Position numbers and translations under genes: made by a program. DNA of 64,000 nucleotides from CBDFKS01 sp965248905 (GTDB lineage Bacteria; Chloroflexota; Dehalococcoidia; Lucifugimonadales; JAGWBF01): NCBI GenBank assembly GCA_965248905.1, contig CBDFKS010000005.1, forward strand, positions 124,001-188,000, in the 5' to 3' direction. Position 1 is the stretch's first letter. The number at the start of each line of letters is the position of its first letter. Below the pieces are notes generated by a model. It was not told where the DNA came from. It ran no database searches and saw only the letters and a program-made list of their open reading frames with translations. Below, piece by piece: positions 25,070 through 33,362 of this stretch.

Positions 25070-25543
25070 ATGACCACATCAAGCTCCATGCAGAACTCAG
25101 GCCCAGGACAGAAAGACAGTATGCCCGAATTTCTTGCCGACCTGTCGGAAGCAGATTTGGAGAAGGTCTTTTCCGTTGGAGAGGTCCAGGAATTCGCTGC
25201 CGGAGACACAATACTCACTGAAGGCGATCAGGACACCTCGATTTACATCCTCCTGGAGGGAGAGGCCGCAGTGTTGATCGCCGGCAAGTCCGGATGGCTT
25301 AAAGTGGCCACTCTCGCCCCGGGTAGCCTATTCGGTGAGCTGTCCTTCTTCGATCAGATGCCCCGTTCGGCGCGGGTATCGGTGGTAACTGTGTGTTCGG
25401 TCCTGAAGATTACCGAGAGCTCGTTCCAACGTCTTCGCGCCGAGAACTCTAATTTGGCCCTGGCCTTTGTGATGGAGCTTAGCAGAATATTGAGCCTCCG
25501 CGTGCGTCATGTGAACAGTTTAATACAGACCTTGTCCAGGTAG
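25070..25543 (+). CDS. Cyclic nucleotide-binding domain protein without HTH
   Basis: 157 residues; ATG 25070 after AAAGGAAATTT. One cNMP-binding (Crp-type) beta-roll: DTILTEGDQDTSIYILLEGE, a VATLAPGSLFGELSFFDQMP phosphate-binding cassette with Arg (MPRSARVSV), then a C-terminal helix (ELSRILSLRVRHVNSLIQTL). There is no DNA-binding domain, so it would sense cAMP/cGMP or c-di-nucleotides and act through a partner. It lies near the archaellin/receiver genes and the membrane HTH protein but is not overlapping. A hairpin TCCCCAA/TTGGGGA follows the stop. Confidence 0.85.
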   Translation: MTTSSSMQNSGPGQKDSMPEFLADLSEADLEKVFSVGEVQEFAAGDTILTEGDQDTSIYILLEGEAAVLIAGKSGWLKVATLAPGSLFGELSFFDQMPRSARVSVVTVCSVLKITESSFQRLRAENSNLALAFVMELSRILSLRVRHVNSLIQTLSR

Positions 25544-25674
25544 CTCAAAATCCCCAAGGATTGCCATTGGGGACGGTGAGAAAGAACAGATATAGGAACG
25601 GATTGGTTAGCCCGAGAGGCGATTAGCGGGGAGGCTGGGGTACAGACGGAGCTAGGCTCATTAAGGAGAGAATT

Positions 25675-25929
25675 ATGGAAGTCGGTGCAGCAATAGCGAT
25701 TGCGTTCGCTGCCGCGAGTACGTTAACCTTATTGATTACTTTGTATATTATACGAAAAAACTATCTCCACAAGATCGGAGGAATGGCTACCGCGCTGGGT
25801 ATAGAGCGAAACATGGCCTCCGAACTTGAAAAAGAGGGCCAGCTGCCAGGCGCATTGAGTCTTGGACGACCCGTTACCATCAGTGCCAAGGCGCTGGAAA
25901 CCTTCTTGCGAGCTAAGGGCAAAGCGTAA
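25675..25929 (+). CDS. Membrane-anchored HTH_17 (excisionase-like) small protein
   Basis: 84 residues; ATG 25675 after AAGGAGAGAATT. An N-terminal membrane helix (AIAFAAASTLTLLITLYII) is followed by RKNYLHK and a ~50-residue segment that resembles an excisionase/MerR-like winged helix: GGMATALGIERNMASELEKE, G-Q-L-P, LGRPVTISAKALETFL. In canonical HTH_17 proteins this runs E-x-A-x-x-L-G-I-S ... G-x-L-P-x-x-x-x-G-R ... I-x-x-x-x-L-x-x-F. It would be a DNA-binding or degenerate domain held at the membrane. The domain call is from pattern memory. Confidence 0.6.
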   Translation: MEVGAAIAIAFAAASTLTLLITLYIIRKNYLHKIGGMATALGIERNMASELEKEGQLPGALSLGRPVTISAKALETFLRAKGKA

Positions 25930-25944
25930 ACCCGGTTCACAAGT

Positions 25945-25979
25945 TGGCCACTGCCAACGAGGGCAGTGGCCATTGCTTT
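25945..25979 (+). terminator. Rho-independent terminator
   Basis: TGGCCACTGCC (25945-25955) pairs with GGCAGTGGCCA (25962-25972), followed by TTGCTTT. It ends the small membrane-HTH gene. Confidence 0.8.
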
Positions 25980-26011
25980 AGTATCCCCCACGCTGCAGTC
26001 AACAGCAAAGG

Positions 26012-27127
26012 TTAGTCTAGGCGGTACACTCTAGCAGCATTACCACCGACAATCTGCGACTTTTCCTCTTCGTTGCACTCGGCTAGAATCTCCTCAAGAA
26101 TTTCCTGGCTCTTCGGGAACGTGGAGTCCTGATGGGGATAGTCCGAACCCCACATCAGATTGTCCACTCCGATAATGTCCCGCAGCCTTATCCCCAAAGC
26201 ATCCTGTTGGAAGCTCATGAATACGTTGCGATGGAAGTAGTCACTGGGAAGCATATCTTCCTTGAATTGGTGCCATGAGGATTTAACAGTCCTCTGGGTA
26301 TAGGTGTAATCAATTCGATTCAGAAAATGGGGCGCCCAGGATAGCTCATTTTCAACCGAGCCCACCCGCAGCTTGGGATGCCTTTCGAATACCCCGCTCA
26401 TGATCATGTCTCCCAGGGACATGCGCACCCAATGCTCCACGTTGGATATCCAGGATGGCGTCTCATCCATCCCAAGAGTCTCCCCTGGATTCGGACGGTA
26501 GGTTACCACATGAAGGCTTAGGGGCATCTCCAGGTCCTCGGCAGCTGCCCACAAGGGCTCATACTCGGGCAGGTGGTACCGTCTGGCGTGTTGAGGGTAC
26601 GATGGGATCATGGCGCCTGTAAACCCCAGGTTAGCACACCGCTTCAACTCTTTTACTGCAAGTGGCACGTCGTCCACGTTGAGCATAGCGATGCCCTTGA
26701 GGCGTTTCGGATGAGCACCGCAGAACTCGCCTATCCAGTCGTTGTATGCGGATAAGATGGACGTAAGAAGCTCGCTATCTGGCACCATGCTATACATTAT
26801 GAAGCCCACACTAGGATAGATGATTCCCACATCGACCCCATCCACATCCATGTCCTTTACATGTTCGTCGGGGATATAGCCCCCCGGCCGTACCTCTTCG
26901 TACCTACGCTCGTTTCGTAGCTCTTCAGGTGCCTCAAACCTCAGTCCTGCCTGGGAACCGATGCCGAGACTCATAACCTTTTGGCCGTCGCAGAACCACC
27001 AGTCTGCGTCCTCGAGGCTGACAATATTTGGAGCCCGGTCCTTGAACTTGGCAGGCATCCTGCTTGTCCAGAGGTCCTTTGGCTCGACCACGTGGCTGTC
27101 CGAGGATATGATCCTATTGTTGGGCAT
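26012..27127 (-). CDS. ACMSD-like amidohydrolase
   Basis: 371 residues of the amidohydrolase-2 (ACMSD-like) family. The N-terminal metal pair D-x-H is in IISSDSHVVEPKDLWTSRM; the barrel His in MPLSLHVVTYRPN; the catalytic Asp in LMWGSDYPHQDSTFP. The KELKRCANLGFTGAMIPSYP region is typical. Such enzymes decarboxylate or hydrate aromatic ring-cleavage products or hydrolyse related compounds. It is a close paralogue of 40867-41991 across its whole length (shared DLDGVDV-type, RMSLGDMI, DRIDYTYTQR segments), indicating duplication. Confidence 0.87.
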   Translation of the reverse strand: MPNNRIISSDSHVVEPKDLWTSRMPAKFKDRAPNIVSLEDADWWFCDGQKVMSLGIGSQAGLRFEAPEELRNERRYEEVRPGGYIPDEHVKDMDVDGVDVGIIYPSVGFIMYSMVPDSELLTSILSAYNDWIGEFCGAHPKRLKGIAMLNVDDVPLAVKELKRCANLGFTGAMIPSYPQHARRYHLPEYEPLWAAAEDLEMPLSLHVVTYRPNPGETLGMDETPSWISNVEHWVRMSLGDMIMSGVFERHPKLRVGSVENELSWAPHFLNRIDYTYTQRTVKSSWHQFKEDMLPSDYFHRNVFMSFQQDALGIRLRDIIGVDNLMWGSDYPHQDSTFPKSQEILEEILAECNEEEKSQIVGGNAARVYRLD

Positions 27128-27397
27128 TTCTAGTCCTCCTATCTTTCACCGATCACCGTGGTGAATCTCTGCCCGCGGGTAGTACTCAACTTGGGTAGGA
27201 GCGGCTCAACAGGCCATCCGCAGGCTTTTCTGAGGATGATTTTATTCTGGGCTTGATGGCATGTCAACAACCAGATTTGTGGGTGAGGAGCTTTCTACTC
27301 AGTCTGGGAAAGCTAAGATGGGGACATCTCTAAGAACCTACTCTCCAGGCGAGATCGCATCTTGTGTCGCCGCGGTGCACGCTTACGCAGGTGCTTT

Positions 27398-28606
27398 TTA
27401 GCTTATCTGGATGAGGCTATGGGGGAGGGTGTCTAGCTCCTCCCATCTGCCATCCTGCCTCACAACGTAGTTGTGTTCAATGGAGAAGATATCCGCATCA
27501 GGCTTGTATAGAAAGTAGACGCAAAAGCAGACGTTGGGCTCCAGCAGAAAACCTTCGTCCCAGGGCTGGTGCTGGAGCTCTACTATTTCCACTCCCATGG
27601 TGTGGATGTTCATCTCCAGGTGGTCGACATCCCTACCGCCGTCCTTGACGGTCTGGATAGCCAACTTCGCAATTTCACTGCTGTTCAGGTTAGGCCGCTG
27701 TATCCCTTCGAGCCGGTCAAATATTGTCCCCAGCAGCTTGTGGGCCTCTGCTTGCCTGGCTGTCGGGGAGCCCACTACGTAGGTCCGCACCGAGTCGCTG
27801 AAGTAGGCGTTATAGGATGACACGCCACTGGCCCACATCACATCTCCCTTCTTCAGGGTGTGATGATACCGGGCGGCCAGGCTTCTCTCACCCGCTCCCG
27901 ATCCATAGCCGCCGTGGGCTGCGGGTACGCCCCCTTGTCGGACTATTGCTGTTCTGTATGTGATGGCTGCTTCAGTTAGGTCGGCACCCTCTTTTAATGT
28001 CCCGAGGGTCTCTTCCACCGCTACCCTGTTTATCCTGCCTGCGCTCCGAAGCTCTTCGACCTCATCAGGGGTTTTCACCATGCGGATGCGGCGGACCATT
28101 TCGAAGGCACGTCTTGGTGTTATGTCCAGCAGATATTGTTCTCTGGCGACCTCGCCCACTTCCAACTCGTCGAAACCCAGGCGTCCCTTGTCCAGTCCCA
28201 ACTCTCGTAGCGTCGTAGCCAAAGCCTCGTATGCGTCGTGGGTATCGATGTGCTTGGCTTCCCTTAGCAGGCGTTGCAGCTCTTCGTCGATAGCAGGGGT
28301 GATCGCGTGGAGCTTGTATGAAAGGTCGCCAGGCTTGGCCATGAGCCGGCCCGCGTAGATCTGGTTGAAGGTGCGGACGTTCGATACCCATGTGCGATCA
28401 GCGGACAGCGTCACTAGTCCTCGATGCCCCACAATCAAGGTCGTGGGAATCTGTGGCGAGCGGGGAACGATGCCGAAAGCGTCTATGTCCACCCAACCGC
28501 TGTGAAAACCCGCCACGTAAAGGAGGTTGAGAGGCCTCGTGACAACCAGAGCGTCCAAGCCCTCCTGCTCCAGCAGTGCTCGAGCTCGGCCTTCGTTAAG
28601 GTACAT
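27398..28606 (-). CDS. M24 aminopeptidase-like (Xaa-Pro dipeptidase/creatinase family)
   Basis: About 402 residues from ATG 28606, which follows GGAGGTATTAGAACG. The N-terminal creatinase domain (LDALVVTRPLNLLYVAGFHS) and pita-bread domain are present. The second metal Asp is in AYFSDSVRTYVVGSP, His in NIHTMGVEIVEL, Glu in FLLEPNVCF and Glu in SIEHNYVV. The first metal Asp seems replaced: the family D-x-G reads ASGVSSYNAYFSD. It may be a one-metal or non-peptidase member such as a creatinase/DMSP-lyase-like enzyme. No peptide operon nearby. Confidence 0.78.
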   Translation of the reverse strand: MYLNEGRARALLEQEGLDALVVTRPLNLLYVAGFHSGWVDIDAFGIVPRSPQIPTTLIVGHRGLVTLSADRTWVSNVRTFNQIYAGRLMAKPGDLSYKLHAITPAIDEELQRLLREAKHIDTHDAYEALATTLRELGLDKGRLGFDELEVGEVAREQYLLDITPRRAFEMVRRIRMVKTPDEVEELRSAGRINRVAVEETLGTLKEGADLTEAAITYRTAIVRQGGVPAAHGGYGSGAGERSLAARYHHTLKKGDVMWASGVSSYNAYFSDSVRTYVVGSPTARQAEAHKLLGTIFDRLEGIQRPNLNSSEIAKLAIQTVKDGGRDVDHLEMNIHTMGVEIVELQHQPWDEGFLLEPNVCFCVYFLYKPDADIFSIEHNYVVRQDGRWEELDTLPHSLIQIS

Positions 28607-28825
28607 CGTTCTAATACCTCCAGCGTGATGCCCCGACACTTCCTATTTCATGGACAGGATGTCCTATGTACCCACCATATTTGATGATGACAATGATACG
28701 GCCACTCCGAATTGCCGTCAAATGCTCATCACGCGCCAGAAGGCGCTCCTCTCGCAGGAACTGGACAGAGATGGTAAACTAGGCTGCTGTAGACGGGATT
28801 CCAAATTCAGAAGGAGGAATGGTAC

Positions 28826-29713
28826 ATGGCGGATAAAGAGATTTTAGTGGGGTTCGGCATCGATGTTGACGCCGTCGCGGGACAACTTGGCTCCTATGGC
28901 GGTGAAAACTCGCCTTTCGACATCTCCCGCGGTCTCTTCTCGGGAGAGGTGGGCACTCCACGGCTATTGGAGCTCTTTAAGAGACGGAATATACGGACGT
29001 CCTGGTTCATTCCGGGACACTCCATCGAGACCTTTCCTGAGGAGATGAAGGCGGTGGCCGACGCGGGGCACGAGATAGGCGGCCACGGCTACACCCACGA
29101 GAACCCAATCTCCATGACTCCCGTCCAGGAAGAGGCCGTCATAGCCAAATCCGTCGAGCTGATCGAAAAACTGTGCGGCAGGAAACCCCACGGTTACGTG
29201 GCGCCGTGGTGGGAGATGTCCGAGGTGTCTGCAGATCTGCTCCTAAAATATGGTTTCACCTACGACCATAGCCAGGCCCATCATGACTTCCAACCCTACT
29301 ATGCACGTGTCGGCGATTCGTGGACGAAGCTGGACTATTCCAAGCCGGCCGCGGAGTGGATGAAGCCCCTCAAGAGAGGTACGACAGTTAATTTAGTAGA
29401 ACTTTCCGGAAACTGGTATACCGACGACCTCCCACCCATGATGTTCATCAAGGCCGCGCCCTGGAGTCATGGATGGGTGAACCCCCACGACGTAGAGCAG
29501 CTCTGGATCGACCAATTCGACTGGGTCTACAGGGAGTACGACTACGCAGTCTTCCCCTTCACCATTCATCCCGACGTAAGTGGCCGTCCCCAGGTTCTAC
29601 TGATGTTGGAGCGTGTCATAGACCACATAAGCAGCTTTCCGGGCGTGAAGTGGTCAACCCTAGAGGAGATGGCCGATAGCTTCCGGCGCCGCCAGCCCTT
29701 CAAAGCCGCTTGA
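28826..29713 (+). CDS. Polysaccharide deacetylase family protein (PuuE/allantoinase-like)
   Basis: 295 residues; ATG 28826 after AGAAGGAGGAATGGTAC. NodB-homology domain with the first Asp in GFGIDVDAVAG, the metal H-x(3)-H in GHEIGGHGYTHENP, and GYVAPWWEMSEVSADLLLKY with the usual Arg replaced by Ala. FTIHPDVSGRPQVLLMLERV is the C-terminal motif of the PuuE-like/peptidoglycan deacetylase branch. Such proteins act on C-N bonds of amides or cyclic ureides; the exact substrate is unknown. Cytoplasmic (no signal peptide). Confidence 0.85.
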   Translation: MADKEILVGFGIDVDAVAGQLGSYGGENSPFDISRGLFSGEVGTPRLLELFKRRNIRTSWFIPGHSIETFPEEMKAVADAGHEIGGHGYTHENPISMTPVQEEAVIAKSVELIEKLCGRKPHGYVAPWWEMSEVSADLLLKYGFTYDHSQAHHDFQPYYARVGDSWTKLDYSKPAAEWMKPLKRGTTVNLVELSGNWYTDDLPPMMFIKAAPWSHGWVNPHDVEQLWIDQFDWVYREYDYAVFPFTIHPDVSGRPQVLLMLERVIDHISSFPGVKWSTLEEMADSFRRRQPFKAA

Positions 29714-29795
29714 GCCACGGCCGGTGACATAGAGACTCGTGTGCTTCGGCGTAGATACAGGTCCTCCACTAACGAACGTGCAAGGAAGTGAGAAG

Positions 29796-30140
29796 GTGTG
29801 TGTCGTCTGTTGGCAGCTGCCGACTATTCAGCACTGGACCGAAGATCGGGAGGTCGATGCCTCGGATCGCCGGGTCGCCGGGGGCGTTCATGAGCGTAAC
29901 AGACGGCGGGAGCGGCTGCTAAGGGCGCAGGTACTCAATCGAATCCTGAGCTATTACGGGTTGCGTGTGGACGACTGGATGGGGGCTATCTACAAACTTA
30001 CCGATGCCAAGGGGAGCACTGTTCTCGTACAAGACCTTGGCGAGCTGTGGCCCGCCGCTGAGAAGTTGGCGGGCCGCCGAATAGATCCTCTGGACCCCCA
30101 ACTGGTAGCGGCATTGCACCGCGACCAGCAAGTCGAGTAA
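29796..30140 (+). CDS. Small protein adjacent to CobW GTPase
   Basis: 114 residues, choosing the GTG at 29796 after GGAAGTGAGAAG, because C-V-V-C-W near its start looks like the native N-terminus; the frame is open from 29739. The opening CVVCWQLPTIQHWTEDRE contains a C-x-x-C and a H-W-T-E/D pattern, followed by arginine-rich helix and LNRILSYYGLRVDDWMGAIY. It ends 8 bp before the CobW gene and I recall such proteins beside CobW genes, so it may be a metal-handling partner. Function unknown. Confidence 0.65.
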   Translation: MCVVCWQLPTIQHWTEDREVDASDRRVAGGVHERNRRRERLLRAQVLNRILSYYGLRVDDWMGAIYKLTDAKGSTVLVQDLGELWPAAEKLAGRRIDPLDPQLVAALHRDQQVE

Positions 30141-30147
30141 CGCAGAT

Positions 30148-31191
30148 ATGGCCCGGCTCCGGCGGTTCACCATACTCACGGGGTTTCTGGGAAGCGGCAA
30201 GACCACATTGCTTCGCCACGCGATAGCACAGCCCTGGTCAGAAGGTGCGGCGGTGCTTGTCAATGAGCTTGGTATGGCGAGCCTGGACCACGAGCTTGTG
30301 CGGCAGGTCAACGAAGAGACGAGGGTCATACAGGGCGGCTGTGTCTGTTGTTCGGTGAGAGAGGACCTTGTTCGCGCACTGACCAGCTTGGTGGACGACG
30401 ACGAACGTAGGCCCATTTCGCTTCTTAGGCATGTGATCCTGGAAACCACTGGTCTGGCTGATCCGGGGCCCGTCCACTTTACCCTAACCAATGATCCTCT
30501 ACTACGACCCCGTTTCGCGCCGCCTCGAGTGGTGACAACGGTAAGCGCAGTCCAGGGGCTGGAGCAGATCGCCCGGCACGAGGAAGCGCGAAAACAGGTG
30601 GCCGCCGCCGACGATATTGTGGTCACGAAAACGGACCTGGCATCGCCGGAAGCTGTCGATAAGATAACCGGCGAGCTCCACTCGATGAACCCGGCGGCCC
30701 GCGTTTTCGTGGCGTCCGATGGAATGGTAGAGGATGGGGACCTTCTCTGGATGGAAGACCATGTACCGCCGACGGTCAGACCCCGTGGCCCTATGGAGGA
30801 CATGGCACAGCCGGGCTCTCCGGTCGGCGACAAGTCTTCGGATACTCAGGCCCTGACGATCAGCTTTCTGGAGCCCTTAGACTGGGTCGGATTCGGTATA
30901 TGGTTGAGCATGCTGCTATATGCCAGGGGAGAAGAGGTCCTCCGCGTCAAGGGGTATCTCAATGTGGGGGCCGAACATCCGGGGCCGTTATTGGTGAACG
31001 GGGTACAGCACATCATTCATGCTCCGGAGCATTTATCCCGGTGGCCCGATGGCGATAGAAGGTCCCGCGTTGTATTTATTACCAAGGGGATCACGTCCCA
31101 GGAGATACTGAACTCCTTCCAGGGGTTTCAGGGCCTGCTGGGGGCCCGACCCCACCTGGAGACCTCCCTGGGCGCCCCCGGCGTGCATTGA
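30148..31191 (+). CDS. CobW-family GTPase (putative metal chaperone)
   Basis: 347 residues. P-loop TGFLGSGKTTLLRH, the family's metal motif GGCVCCSVREDLV (C-x-C-C), ILETTGLADPGPV, and the G4 motif VVTKTDLAS are visible. The C-terminal domain (VKGYLNVGAEHPGPLLVNGV, then QHIIHAPEHLSRWPD) is the CobW C-domain. COG0523 proteins deliver Zn or other metals in a GTP-dependent way. It follows the small C-x-x-C protein by 7 bp, an operon. Which metal is unknown; no Zur site was seen. Confidence 0.9.
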   Translation: MARLRRFTILTGFLGSGKTTLLRHAIAQPWSEGAAVLVNELGMASLDHELVRQVNEETRVIQGGCVCCSVREDLVRALTSLVDDDERRPISLLRHVILETTGLADPGPVHFTLTNDPLLRPRFAPPRVVTTVSAVQGLEQIARHEEARKQVAAADDIVVTKTDLASPEAVDKITGELHSMNPAARVFVASDGMVEDGDLLWMEDHVPPTVRPRGPMEDMAQPGSPVGDKSSDTQALTISFLEPLDWVGFGIWLSMLLYARGEEVLRVKGYLNVGAEHPGPLLVNGVQHIIHAPEHLSRWPDGDRRSRVVFITKGITSQEILNSFQGFQGLLGARPHLETSLGAPGVH

Positions 31192-31319
31192 GACACTGAG
31201 GTTCGAGCGGAACGAGTCAAGTTCGTGGACATTGAGGTGGACAGCTCGATCTATAGTGGGCCGGTGATTAGGGGAAATGCAAGAGCCTCAGTTTTCGTGA
31301 ACGGGCCTATGCATACGTT

Positions 31320-31640
31320 TTAGGAATTCGCAGATAGAGCTCTCATGGCGATCACTAGAAGTCCCGCCACTTCAGCAATTGTCGCTGCGGCTAAGCCACT
31401 GAGAGCCACATCACTTAGATTCGTTACTCCAAACCCGTTCAGAAAAAAGAGAGATAGGCAGGATCCGTTTCCAATTACAAAGATAGCAAGCAAGGTCACG
31501 ATGATGCCCGGGAGTAGCCTCTCTCCAACTGTTGCTTTTGGATCAGGGGCTAATATTTCTCGTGTAACTTGGCCCGGATCCCTTTCCGACAGCGTCTCGT
31601 TGGGGTCAGGAGTTATTTCGACTTTCTGTGACTCTGCCGT
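31320..31640 (-). CDS. Small two-helix membrane protein with unusual start
   Basis: An open frame with coherent protein character but no early ATG/GTG/TTG: PPTAESQKVEITPDPNETLS, an acidic region REILAPDPKATVGERLLPG, then two membrane helices (IIVTLLAIFVIGNG... and LSGLAAATIAEVAGLLVIAM) to the stop at 31320. AGGAGG (31657-31652) stands before the frame and an ACG codon at 31640-31638 is well spaced, so ACG or another non-standard start, or a small sequence error, is needed. It directly follows the ribbon-helix-helix-like gene, suggesting a two-gene unit. Confidence 0.5.
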   Translation of the reverse strand, partial: TAESQKVEITPDPNETLSERDPGQVTREILAPDPKATVGERLLPGIIVTLLAIFVIGNGSCLSLFFLNGFGVTNLSDVALSGLAAATIAEVAGLLVIAMRALSANS

Positions 31641-31672
31641 CGGAGGCCTCCTTTAGGGTCTATGTGCTGGCT

Positions 31673-31882
31673 TTAGCTCACGACTATCTCTTTGTCGACG
31701 TCTCCATCCTTAGCTATAGCAAGCTGACCACCCTCAGATTCCTGCGCTTTGACGTATTTGAGCAGGGTAACAGCCGAACGAATAACTTCAGCTTTGGAGG
31801 TCTTGTTCATCAAGGTCTTCAGTTCCTCTAGACTCGCGTCAAATTCCTCGCTAAATTCTAGATTCATTCGTTTCTTGGCCAT
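31673..31882 (-). CDS. Ribbon-helix-helix-like small protein
   Basis: About 69 residues from ATG 31882, 8 bases after AGGAGG (the ATG at 31888 would be too close). MNLEFSEEFDASLEELKTLM has the form of a beta-strand followed by helix, then NKTSKAEVIRSAVTLLKYVK is the second helix-turn-helix of a CopG/RHH fold. The acidic/hydrophobic tail continues. Likely a small DNA-binding regulator or antitoxin; its partner would be the membrane protein gene just downstream. Confidence 0.7.
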   Translation of the reverse strand: MAKKRMNLEFSEEFDASLEELKTLMNKTSKAEVIRSAVTLLKYVKAQESEGGQLAIAKDGDVDKEIVVS

Positions 31883-31956
31883 TCTCATGACCTCCTACAT
31901 ATTTCTTGGGCATTTGCTGTACAATAATTGTACTAAAGTGGTGCTTCCTTGTCAAT

Positions 31957-32157
31957 ACTGGGATATGCAACCCATAGCGATTCAACATTTACTTCCATGC
32001 CAGCGTGATGCTTCAGCAAAAACAGAGCCCGGTGCTGGTCAGCAAGCGGCTGGGCCATGCCAGTGTTTCGACAACGATGGACATCTATAGCGATATATTA
32101 CCCGGCTGGCAGCGAGAGGCGGCCAACGCCTTCGCTGAAGCCATGGACCAAGGGTAG
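31957..32157 (+). pseudogene. Tyrosine recombinase (integrase) C-terminal remnant
   Basis: From 32008 the frame reads MLQQKQSPVLVSKRLGHASV, STTMDIYSDILPGWQREAAN, AFAEAMDQG, stop at 32155-32157. The R-L-G-H-A-S box and the catalytic-tyrosine region (MDIYSDILP) are the C-terminal end of phage-type integrases. Upstream the frame keeps FHASVM, but the D-L-R-H-F/T-H box is scrambled and the rest is missing. It lies about 1 kb from three tRNA genes, a common integration target. A dead relic. Confidence 0.7.
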
Positions 32158-32206
32158 ATGCCGCTGTGTTCGTGGGCATTTGCGTGGGCAAAATCGGGAG
32201 CAATAA

Positions 32207-32728
32207 TTACCTTTTGCCCTTCTTCTTTCGTTTTGCCTTGGACTTACCCCCATGCTGAAACTGTGGCCTCTTACTATCTGCAACAAAATCTATATGTGCC
32301 TTTGATGGATATCTAAACGAGAATTTCGTCAGCCCTTTATAATTAGTTACAGCGAAGTCGCCCTGGTTGATGATATCCATACCAATGAGGATGTGGAAAC
32401 CACCGCCGAGGTTAGCCTTTGTAACGCGGACGCCAACGAAACCAACTTGGTTGGGCAGATAAATGTTTATAAGATACGTTTCTGCTAGGGACGAGCCGTC
32501 AACGTGACTAACGGTAACCGTCCCTGTAGGAGCTAAGCCGCACGCATTGACCACTTCCTGGGTAATCGCTGAGCTGGTTGCCCCTGTGTCCCAAACGGCG
32601 AAGAATTTCCGTATCGGTGGCTCAGGATCCAGTCCTTTCGGATCCCAAGCTTGCGAAATACCACATTCGTTACTTAGAACATTCCGCAGACCACCGTTGG
32701 AAACGGTAGTGAAGCTGCGATTGGGCAG
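32207..32728 (-). CDS. Retropepsin-like aspartic protease
   Basis: A frame of ~173 residues that starts without ATG/GTG/TTG; a CTG at 32728 (LPNRSFTTVSNGG) is the likely start, since homologs I recall begin with a similar MPNRS/MSNS stretch. The catalytic motif is AVWDTGATSSAITQEVV (D-T-G-A), followed by LGGGFHILIGMDIINQGDFA, the retropepsin second-half pattern. The C-terminus is lysine-rich (KSKAKRKKKGKR). The gene begins 6 bp after the stop of the DUF5678-like gene, so it is probably translated by coupling. Confidence 0.75.
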   Translation of the reverse strand: MPNRSFTTVSNGGLRNVLSNECGISQAWDPKGLDPEPPIRKFFAVWDTGATSSAITQEVVNACGLAPTGTVTVSHVDGSSLAETYLINIYLPNQVGFVGVRVTKANLGGGFHILIGMDIINQGDFAVTNYKGLTKFSFRYPSKAHIDFVADSKRPQFQHGGKSKAKRKKKGKR

Positions 32729-32733
32729 TTGGA

Positions 32734-32979
32734 CTATGAGAAGCCTACACGGGAGTGAAAGGTTTGGGAATAATCAGCATTTCCCGTAGACACTTTCTGC
32801 ACAAGAAATGTCCCAAGCTGATGTGACTTCTGAGTTTCCATTACTGCCGTAAGATCCCCGTCGTATGCACCAAGAACAGCCCCACCTTTGATGACGATAT
32901 ATTTGCCATCGTACTTCTCCACCAACTCATCTTGGTGAGATAGGTAAAAATCAAATTCCTGTTCTAGTGGACTGGTCAT
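32734..32979 (-). CDS. DUF5678-like small protein paired with retropepsin-like gene
   Basis: 81 residues: FDFYLSHQDELVEKYDGKYI, VIKGGAVLGAYDGDLTAVME, then LGTFLVQKVSTGNADYSQTF. The D-E-L-V-x-K-Y-x-G-K-Y-I-x-I-K-x-G-x-V-L-G-x-Y pattern is DUF5678. It is followed within 6 bp by the retropepsin-like gene, the arrangement I recall for this family. Its role is unknown; it may be the protease's partner or substrate. Confidence 0.7.
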   Translation of the reverse strand: MTSPLEQEFDFYLSHQDELVEKYDGKYIVIKGGAVLGAYDGDLTAVMETQKSHQLGTFLVQKVSTGNADYSQTFHSRVGFS

Positions 32980-33188
32980 GGCCCTACCTCAAAGATTCAA
33001 TCTACCTCTATCATACCAGTAATCAAGTGTGATTATAAGTCTAGCCACTCACTCCTTCGTTAACTGCTCTTCAACCGTCTCGGTAGGCAACCTCTAAGGA
33101 TCTTAACCATCTAGGTCGGAGAAACGGGGTTTCAGCGAAGGAAAATGGAGGAATTCGGATACGAGAATGAGGCAGTTTTGGTATTTGG

Positions 33189-33271
33189 TGCCGAGGGAGG
33201 GATTCGAACCCACACACCCGTTAAGGTAGCGGATTTTAAGTCCGCCGCGTCTACCATTCCGCCACCTCGGC
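33189..33271 (-). tRNA. tRNA-Leu(TAA)
   Basis: GCCGAGG acceptor pairs with CCTCGGC; anticodon stem-loop GCGGACTTAAAATCCGC gives anticodon TAA. Long variable arm (CTACCTTAACGGGTG region) and GGTTCGAATCC T-loop are present. CCA is not encoded. Confidence 0.95.
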
Positions 33272-33362
33272 TTTAGGTAGTCTGGTGAATGAAATAAGAG
33301 CGCAGGAAGGGCCTTGGAATGTGTACCTGCCGCTGTCCTGCGCTCATTTCGTGTCCTAATGG

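Noticed and set aside
31345..31656. 103-aa plus-strand frame
   Set aside because: The minus strand of the same region codes a coherent two-helix membrane protein; the plus frame is Ser/Pro-rich and without a site.
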